Positions 15,044-19,074 of a stretch of 19,074 nt of DNA are shown here, piece after piece (within the stretch, counting starts at the first letter, position 1; the number at the start of each line of letters is the position of its first letter). The DNA comes from CAYYYJ01 sp964476045 (GTDB lineage: Archaea > Aenigmatarchaeota > Aenigmatarchaeia > QMZP01 > JACQNV01): NCBI GenBank assembly GCA_964476045.1, contig CAYYYJ010000022.1:1-19074 (forward strand), written 5' to 3'. Position numbers and translations under genes: made by a program. The notes beneath the pieces were generated by a model. The model saw only the letters and a program-made list of their open reading frames with translations, was not told the origin of the DNA and did not search any database.

Positions 15044-15529
15044 TTCTTCCTCGGCTTCCTCTGCTTTTTTTCTGATTAAAGGAATCCCGCCTTTATTATG
15101 CCTTGCAAACAGGTGAACTATGTCCGCGACAGAGTTGACTATAATCTGGGCCTCTGCTGTTGAAACAGTCAGATCTTTCGGTTCGTAAACCTCAATATTT
15201 GTAGGGCCATAGTTCATTGCTAGCGTTACAAGTTTGTCTAAATTCCTGACAACCATCCAAAGCTGGACAATGCAAGAGTACCCTTCTTTTACACCTTGCA
15301 GAGGGTTTTCTATTTTAGTGATGGGCTTGAATTGCGTTCCGTATATCAGAGTCTTATCCTCTTTCTTCATTTTATCTACATGCTCCTGCAAAGCTTCTTT
15401 TAAGTCAATCTCGTTGAGAGCCAAAACATCTATCAGCATCGAACACCTGATCCAGCCTTCCTTTATTTTTTTCCTGGCCTTCTCTTCAATCTCCTTTTGG
15501 TTCAGGCCCTGCAAATTTTCGATTATCAT
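15035..15529 (-). CDS. Conserved-looking protein of unknown function (164 aa)
   Basis: Not recognised. It is a soluble 164-residue protein with no signal peptide or membrane segment. The N-terminus is helical and charged (QKEIEEKARKKIKEGWIRC). A helix follows (EIDLKEALQEHVDKMKKEDK), then strands YSCIVQLWMVVR and NIEVYEPKDLTVSTAEAQ, and an acidic tail KKAEEAEEEVL. The alternating pattern and normal codon use suggest a real, folded protein. It has a strong TATA box at the leaderless distance, is followed by the cupin gene 22 bases downstream, and lies 111 bases after the toxin gene. Placement near translation genes hints at, but does not show, an RNA-related role. Confidence 0.75.
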   Translation of the reverse strand: MIIENLQGLNQKEIEEKARKKIKEGWIRCSMLIDVLALNEIDLKEALQEHVDKMKKEDKTLIYGTQFKPITKIENPLQGVKEGYSCIVQLWMVVRNLDKLVTLAMNYGPTNIEVYEPKDLTVSTAEAQIIVNSVADIVHLFARHNKGGIPLIRKKAEEAEEEVL

Positions 15530-15548
15530 ATGCGATCAATTGTATCGA

Positions 15549-15561
15549 CTATTTATAAGGC
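15549..15561 (-). promoter_or_regulatory. TATA box of the 164-residue protein gene
   Basis: On the minus strand CCTTATAAATAGT is centred 26 bases before the ATG at 15529. One of the best TATA matches in the window. Confidence 0.65.
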
Positions 15562-15640
15562 TTTTTCTCCGATCCTATCTCAGATTCTCGTATTCTTCTT
15601 TGGAGATATTTATCTGCTTTATATTTTATCTTTTGATTAT

Positions 15641-15922
15641 TCACAATCTGCCATATTTCTTGTGTGCCTGTTCTGCAGTTAAAAATTCAGTGACCTTAAC
15701 TTCTTTTTTATCTGGATCTATTATGTAAAAAAACCTATAATCGCCTACCCTCAGTCTATAAGCTGTCTTTGATGCGCCTTTTATTTCTTTCATGTCAGGA
15801 TCAAAACCTGGAAAAGGATTTTCTTGGAGCGCCTTTAAATGGGTTTTAAAACGCTTTGCCTCTTTTTCTGGAAAACTGTTTATTTTCTGGAGAACTTCAG
15901 TATTGACAAGAACTTTAAACAT
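15641..15922 (-). CDS. RelE/ParE-family toxin of a type II toxin-antitoxin pair
   Basis: A 93-residue protein with the RelE/ParE fold pattern: an N-terminal strand FKVLVNTEVL, helices KINSFPEKEAKRFKTHLKAL, then the hallmark strand series AYRLRVGDYRFFYII and VKVTEFLTAEQAHKKYG. RelE-type members cut mRNA on the ribosome and ParE-type members poison gyrase; the sequence alone does not decide which. The RLRVGDYRFFY core with basic residues favours a RelE-like ribonuclease. It starts one base after the antitoxin stop, the usual tight coupling. A strong internal promoter is not seen, so it is probably made from the antitoxin transcript. Confidence 0.88.
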   Translation of the reverse strand: MFKVLVNTEVLQKINSFPEKEAKRFKTHLKALQENPFPGFDPDMKEIKGASKTAYRLRVGDYRFFYIIDPDKKEVKVTEFLTAEQAHKKYGRL

Positions 15923-15923
15923 T

Positions 15924-16118
15924 TTAATCTAGCTCCACGAATTTACCCTTTTTTGCTATTTCGTGCTGTGTTTCAACAAAAAACTCTATTTTTTTAAACA
16001 TCTTGTGTTCCTCTATAAGTCTCTTAATAACCGTATCGTAAGTATCTTCCATAGTCCCGGCTGCTTTTAGCTCTTGCTGGGTATCCTTCCCTATTTGAAT
16101 TGTTGTTAATCCGGTCAT
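15924..16118 (-). CDS. Antitoxin of the RelE/ParE-type pair
   Basis: A 64-residue protein directly upstream of the toxin. The opening TTIQIGKDTQQELKAAG is a ribbon-type DNA-binding strand followed by a helix, as in small archaeal antitoxins of the VapB/DUF7557-like kind. TYDTVIKRLIEEHK continues the helix, and the C-terminal half (KKIEFFVETQHEIAKKGKFVELD) would wrap the toxin. Such antitoxins neutralise the toxin and repress their own promoter. A TATA box lies 25 bases before the ATG, so self-repression there is plausible. The family name is less certain than the role. Confidence 0.8.
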   Translation of the reverse strand: MTGLTTIQIGKDTQQELKAAGTMEDTYDTVIKRLIEEHKMFKKIEFFVETQHEIAKKGKFVELD

Positions 16119-16137
16119 GATTATATTTAGCTATAGT

Positions 16138-16147
16138 TATATATAAG
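16138..16147 (-). promoter_or_regulatory. TATA box of the toxin-antitoxin operon
   Basis: On the minus strand CTTATATATAA is centred about 25 bases before the antitoxin ATG at 16118. Surrounding AT-rich sequence (16131-16163) contains imperfect inverted TATAG/CTATA elements that could be the antitoxin operator. Confidence 0.6.
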
Positions 16148-16248
16148 CATTATAATTATCTATAAGGTTTTTTCTTCCCTTCGGAGTATCTGTCTTTTGT
16201 GATGCATCCAGAATTTTTAGCTCCATAATCGAATAGATTGGCATTTCT

Positions 16249-16977
16249 CTAGTTCAAAATCACGATATTGCCACGGCCTTTCTTGATTTTCTTCACGAGC
16301 CCGCGGCTCTCAAGATCAGCTACCATAAGCGAGATTTTCGCTTCGGAGAGGTTGAACTCTTTTCTCAGATCAAGCTGGTTTATTCGGCCCCCTTCCCTTC
16401 TAATAACCTCGAGCATTTTCTCCAGATCCTGGGGGAGTTTTCCAGCTTCAGGTTTTTTTGCCTCAACAATAATTTTCTTATCCATCACAACTTCATTTTT
16501 CCCAATCTTATTTATTTTTTTAGATTTCAGCCTGTTCTCGAAAATAAAAATTAAAAAGACCATTAAAACTAACAGTCCAAGAACCCAAAAAATAAAACCG
16601 CTGCCGTTCTTTTTCTCCTCCAACTGGAGCACAAGGTCGTCATTGCTTATGCCTAAATCATCTACAATGGGAAGAATTATTATATCCAAATTAAACTCGC
16701 CGTCCCCGTTAACAGTTATTTTCTCTGAAGAATTTGCCACGGGCCTTCCACCTACAAGCTTCTTGGCAGCTATTGTATACTGGCCATTACTGACAGTGAA
16801 ATTATAGTCGCCTGTTTTCGAGACAATCTGCTGGTTCGGAGTTGTGTCTATTTCTAAAATAACATCTTTTGTTTTCTGGAGCAGTAGGTCATACACAGAC
16901 CCCCTTATGACTGCAGCTTGGGCTATCGATGGTATGGTAACCAACAGAAGTATAATCAGTAAAATGGCAAGCCTCAT
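16249..16977 (-). CDS. Membrane-anchored winged-helix regulator with an extracellular domain
   Basis: A 242-residue protein that may link an outside signal to transcription. Residues 1-21 form a signal peptide ending AQA/A. Residues 22-105 look like a carboxypeptidase regulatory-like (beta-sandwich) domain: VIRGSVYD, TTPNQQIVSKTGDYNFTVSNGQY. A transmembrane helix spans about 127-147 (FIFWVLGLLVLMVFLIFIF) and is followed by a basic stop-transfer stretch. Residues 182-242 form a MarR/DUF7343-like winged helix (LEKMLEVIRREGGRINQLDL, then SEAKISLMVADLESRG). The order puts the winged helix in the cytoplasm and the beta domain outside. It shares its upstream region with the divergent kinase gene. 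Target genes are unknown. Confidence 0.82.
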   Translation of the reverse strand: MRLAILLIILLLVTIPSIAQAAVIRGSVYDLLLQKTKDVILEIDTTPNQQIVSKTGDYNFTVSNGQYTIAAKKLVGGRPVANSSEKITVNGDGEFNLDIIILPIVDDLGISNDDLVLQLEEKKNGSGFIFWVLGLLVLMVFLIFIFENRLKSKKINKIGKNEVVMDKKIIVEAKKPEAGKLPQDLEKMLEVIRREGGRINQLDLRKEFNLSEAKISLMVADLESRGLVKKIKKGRGNIVILN

Positions 16978-17001
16978 AATTAGCTATAAAAGAAACAGGT
17001 A

Positions 17002-17011
17002 CATATAAAGC
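17002..17011. promoter_or_regulatory. Shared TATA element midway between two divergent genes
   Basis: CATATAAAG (plus) reads CTTTATATG on the minus strand. Its centre is about 30 bases from both ATGs, at 16977 (minus) and 17037 (plus). A single near-palindromic TATA could therefore start leaderless transcripts in both directions. Confidence 0.55.
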
Positions 17012-17036
17012 ATATTCTTCTAAAATCTACAGATTT

Positions 17037-17618
17037 ATGAAAGAAAAACTTGTGTTAGCGCCTCCAAAATTGATAATAATAACTGGAATAGGCGGAAGCG
17101 GGAAAACCCTGTTAAGCAGAGAATTGGCTGAAAGAATTGAGACTGGATACTTAAGCAAAGATGAAATTGGAGATAGGTACACTGCAGGAAGGGGCCCTGA
17201 TTATGTTAGAACGTTTCGTGACAAGGTTTATGAGATCTTGTTTGTTGAAGCTGAGAAAGTTTTAGCTAGAGATAATGCAGAATCTTTGATCATAGACGCC
17301 TCGTTCAGAAAACAGCTTAAAGTCCCTGGTTGGGAAAGTCCATACAGAGAACTGGCTTCGAGTTACAAAAAAGAGTTTAGGTTGGTCCGTCTTACAGTAT
17401 CTGAAGATGTTTTAAAACAAAGGCTTATTGAAAGAAAGTCTAGTTACGATGATCATAAGTTAGCGACTGAGGGATCTTGGAGAGAATGGCTTGTTGATGA
17501 GCCTATAGACGAAAAGATGCCTGAAGGGACTCTTGTTGTGAACAACGATCAGGGGTTAATCTTGACAGTAGAGGCTGTGGTTAGGTGGCTTGCCGGTCAA
17601 GAGGATGCCAGATTTTAA
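17037..17618 (+). CDS. P-loop kinase-like ATPase (AAA_33-type)
   Basis: A 193-residue protein with an N-terminal Walker A, GIGGSGKT, at 17-24. An SKDEIGD stretch follows near 44, where AAA_33 kinases often carry substrate-contacting acidic residues. LIIDASFRKQ (near 84-93) resembles a Walker B-like strand ending in Asp. Near 127-135 comes VLKQRLIERK, the lid-type Arg helix. These features fit small predicted kinases (COG0645-like) that phosphorylate a small molecule or a sugar, but the substrate is unknown. It is divergent from the winged-helix regulator and shares its promoter region. A zeta-toxin assignment is less likely. Confidence 0.75.
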   Translation: MKEKLVLAPPKLIIITGIGGSGKTLLSRELAERIETGYLSKDEIGDRYTAGRGPDYVRTFRDKVYEILFVEAEKVLARDNAESLIIDASFRKQLKVPGWESPYRELASSYKKEFRLVRLTVSEDVLKQRLIERKSSYDDHKLATEGSWREWLVDEPIDEKMPEGTLVVNNDQGLILTVEAVVRWLAGQEDARF

Positions 17619-17733
17619 AGCATTTAAAGGCATATGTCCATGTATAGTGATTGGTTGAAACAGACTTTGAGTTTTAAGGCTACCCTTTAAGGGATGGATC
17701 AAAAAAGTTAAGTTCTGTTTCTAGGATAATCGA

Positions 17734-17743
17734 TACAATTATC
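17734..17743 (+). promoter_or_regulatory. Weak TATA-like element of the DEAD-box helicase gene
   Basis: TACAATTATC lies about 24 bases before the ATG at 17762. The 143-base region from 17619 is AT-rich, with a short CCCTTTAAGGG palindrome at 17684-17694, and shows no recognisable RNA gene. Confidence 0.3.
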
Positions 17744-17761
17744 TAAATCAATGACTATACT

Positions 17762-18994
17762 ATGGAAAACAAAAAAGGAATTGTACTAAAGCCGGAATTT
17801 GAAAAGGCTATAATGGATCTTGGATTCACAGAGTTCACCGAAATCCAAGAGAAATGCATCCCTATAATACAGCAGGGGAGGGATGTGATTGGAATATCTT
17901 TCACAGGATCAGGAAAAACAGCAGCTTTCGGGTTTCCTGCACTAGAGAAAGTCCAGCCGGGAAAAGGCATACAGCTTTTAGTTGTTGTGCCGACAAGAGA
18001 GCTATGCAATCAAGTTGCCAAAGAATTCAGGAAATTTACAGCTTACAGGAAAACCTATATTGTTGAAGTGTATGGAGGCGTCTCCATCACTCCACAGATG
18101 GAGCATCTGGTCAACGCAGACGTGGTTGTCGGGACTCCTGGGAGACTTTTAGACCACCTTAACAGGAGAACAATGAATCTTGGAGGAATAAGAATCCTTG
18201 TTCTAGACGAAGCTGACAAAATGTTCGAGATGGGTTTTATTGAGGACATCCAAAAAATAATTTCGATGGTCCCCAGGAACAGCCAGAAGCTCCTCTTCAG
18301 CGCGACAATGCCAAACGAAATAATGAATATTGTAGACAGGTACATGAAAAATCCTGAGAAAGTTAAGATGCAGCAGTATGTTGACAAGAGCAAGCTCATG
18401 CAGAATTATTACGAAGTGGACAGGAGGGATAAGCTCTCCCTCTTAGTTCACGTTCTTAAAAGCGAATCGAAAGGCCTTGGCCTGATTTTCTGCGCAACAA
18501 GACACATGGTTGATATAGTTAATAGAAATCTCTATAAACAAAACATAAAATCCCAAGCTCTCCACGGCGGTGTGACCCAGTCCAGAAGGAACCAAATAAT
18601 GGAGTCTTTCAGGGACAACAAGCTTGATGTCCTTGTTGCAACAGATGTGGCAGCCAGAGGTTTGGATATAAAAAATGTGAATCTTGTTGTTAACTATGAT
18701 TTACCCAAGACTTCTCAAGAATATGTTCATAGAATAGGAAGAACTGCGCGAGCTGGCATGGAAGGCCGTGTGATCTCGCTCCTTGCTGCAGAAGATTACG
18801 GCAACTTCTCAAAAGTTCTGGAGGACCAATCCCTTCTTATCCACAAAATGAACACGCCGCAATTCGAGAGAGTCCCATTCTTCAGGCCGCAGGAAACTAG
18901 GACCTTCGATAGGGGCTTCAACCGAGGCTTTTCGGGGAACAGAAATTTCTCAAACAGGCCGCCAAAAAGGTCTTACGGGAACAGAAGATATTGA
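17762..18994 (+). CDS. DEAD-box ATP-dependent RNA helicase
   Basis: A 410-residue RNA helicase for unwinding short RNA duplexes or remodelling RNP. All key motifs are present: Q motif with Q29; motif I SFTGSGKT (46-53, Ser in place of the usual Ala); PTREL; GG; TPGRLLD; DEAD at 149-152; SAT at 180-182; then in the second domain FCATRHMV, HGGVTQSRR, VATDVAARGLDI and HRIGRTARAG (323-332). The last ~38 residues form a tail of Arg, Gly, Phe and Asn (RGF, NRNF and RRY repeats), typical of helicases that bind RNA or condense with it. Bacterial or archaeal cold-shock helicases share this design. The gene stands alone on the plus strand and ends 80 bases before the window edge. Confidence 0.95.
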   Translation: MENKKGIVLKPEFEKAIMDLGFTEFTEIQEKCIPIIQQGRDVIGISFTGSGKTAAFGFPALEKVQPGKGIQLLVVVPTRELCNQVAKEFRKFTAYRKTYIVEVYGGVSITPQMEHLVNADVVVGTPGRLLDHLNRRTMNLGGIRILVLDEADKMFEMGFIEDIQKIISMVPRNSQKLLFSATMPNEIMNIVDRYMKNPEKVKMQQYVDKSKLMQNYYEVDRRDKLSLLVHVLKSESKGLGLIFCATRHMVDIVNRNLYKQNIKSQALHGGVTQSRRNQIMESFRDNKLDVLVATDVAARGLDIKNVNLVVNYDLPKTSQEYVHRIGRTARAGMEGRVISLLAAEDYGNFSKVLEDQSLLIHKMNTPQFERVPFFRPQETRTFDRGFNRGFSGNRNFSNRPPKRSYGNRRY

Positions 18995-19074
18995 TTTTTA
19001 GCTATCAAAACCAGATGAAACAGAATTCTACTTTTCTAGCGAACCGTTGATTTAGAATAACTAAATAACCTCCA

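Noticed and set aside
17037..17618. Zeta-type toxin kinase
   Set aside because: It has the P-loop but no antitoxin neighbour and no clear zeta-specific motif; a general small kinase is the safer call.
15641..17618. Defence island made from the toxin-antitoxin pair, winged-helix protein and kinase
   Set aside because: No nuclease, reverse transcriptase, CRISPR or other defence effector is present, and the genes do not form one operon.
1..19074. tRNA, rRNA, CRISPR arrays or insertion sequences
   Set aside because: No cloverleaf-like block, rRNA core sequence, regularly spaced repeat-spacer array or transposase was found. The only tandem repeat is coding.

Overview
The window is from an archaeon. 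It carries archaeal/eukaryotic-type ribosomal proteins (S19e, L31e, L39e), aIF6, RNase P protein component 4 (Rpp21/Rpr2 family), a PDCD5-family DNA-binding protein, an archaeal TruD and a Taw2-type wyosine enzyme. Most isolated genes have a TATA-like box about 25-30 bases before the start codon, the architecture expected for leaderless archaeal transcripts. The moderately AT-rich sequence, compact spacing, TadA/TadC-type pilus genes, Yip1-like membrane protein and membrane-bound winged-helix protein would suit a DPANN-type lineage sequenced from the environment. That placement is inference. The 100-base run of N shows that this is a scaffold of assembled contigs.

Layout. (1) 1-4195, minus: the N-terminal 1,365 visible residues of a very large secreted modular protein. 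It has a signal peptide, a tandem six-cysteine 47-residue repeat interrupted by the N-gap, two copies of a ~163-residue CARDB-like unit, PEGA-like domains and a helical region at the window edge, where it is cut off. (2) 4416-8460, plus: a compact type IV pilus-like operon (secretion ATPase with paired CxxC motifs, TadC/FlaJ-like membrane platform, 66-residue pilin-like protein), divergent from the surface protein. (3) 8457-12519: information-processing genes in alternating directions: truD, a Yip1-like membrane protein, aIF6, a class I methyltransferase and taw2. (4) 12547-14590, minus: the translation cluster rnp4 - S19e - PDCD5 - L39e - L31e, with a possible 53-codon gene inserted on the plus strand between rnp4 and S19e. 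(5) 14578-16118, minus: a cupin, an unrecognised 164-residue protein and a RelE/ParE-like toxin-antitoxin pair. (6) 16249-18994: a membrane-anchored winged-helix regulator, a divergent P-loop kinase and a DEAD-box RNA helicase with an Arg/Gly/Phe/Asn-rich tail.

The strongest leads are the surface protein beside the minimal pilus operon, the repeat-caused gap whose true length can be predicted as 86 + 141k bases, the divergent promoter regions in which one AT-rich element could serve two start codons, the membrane-bound winged-helix protein, and the 13-bp perfect hairpin over the L39e stop codon. No rRNA, tRNA, CRISPR array or insertion sequence was recognised, and no stretch over 300 bases lacks a gene.
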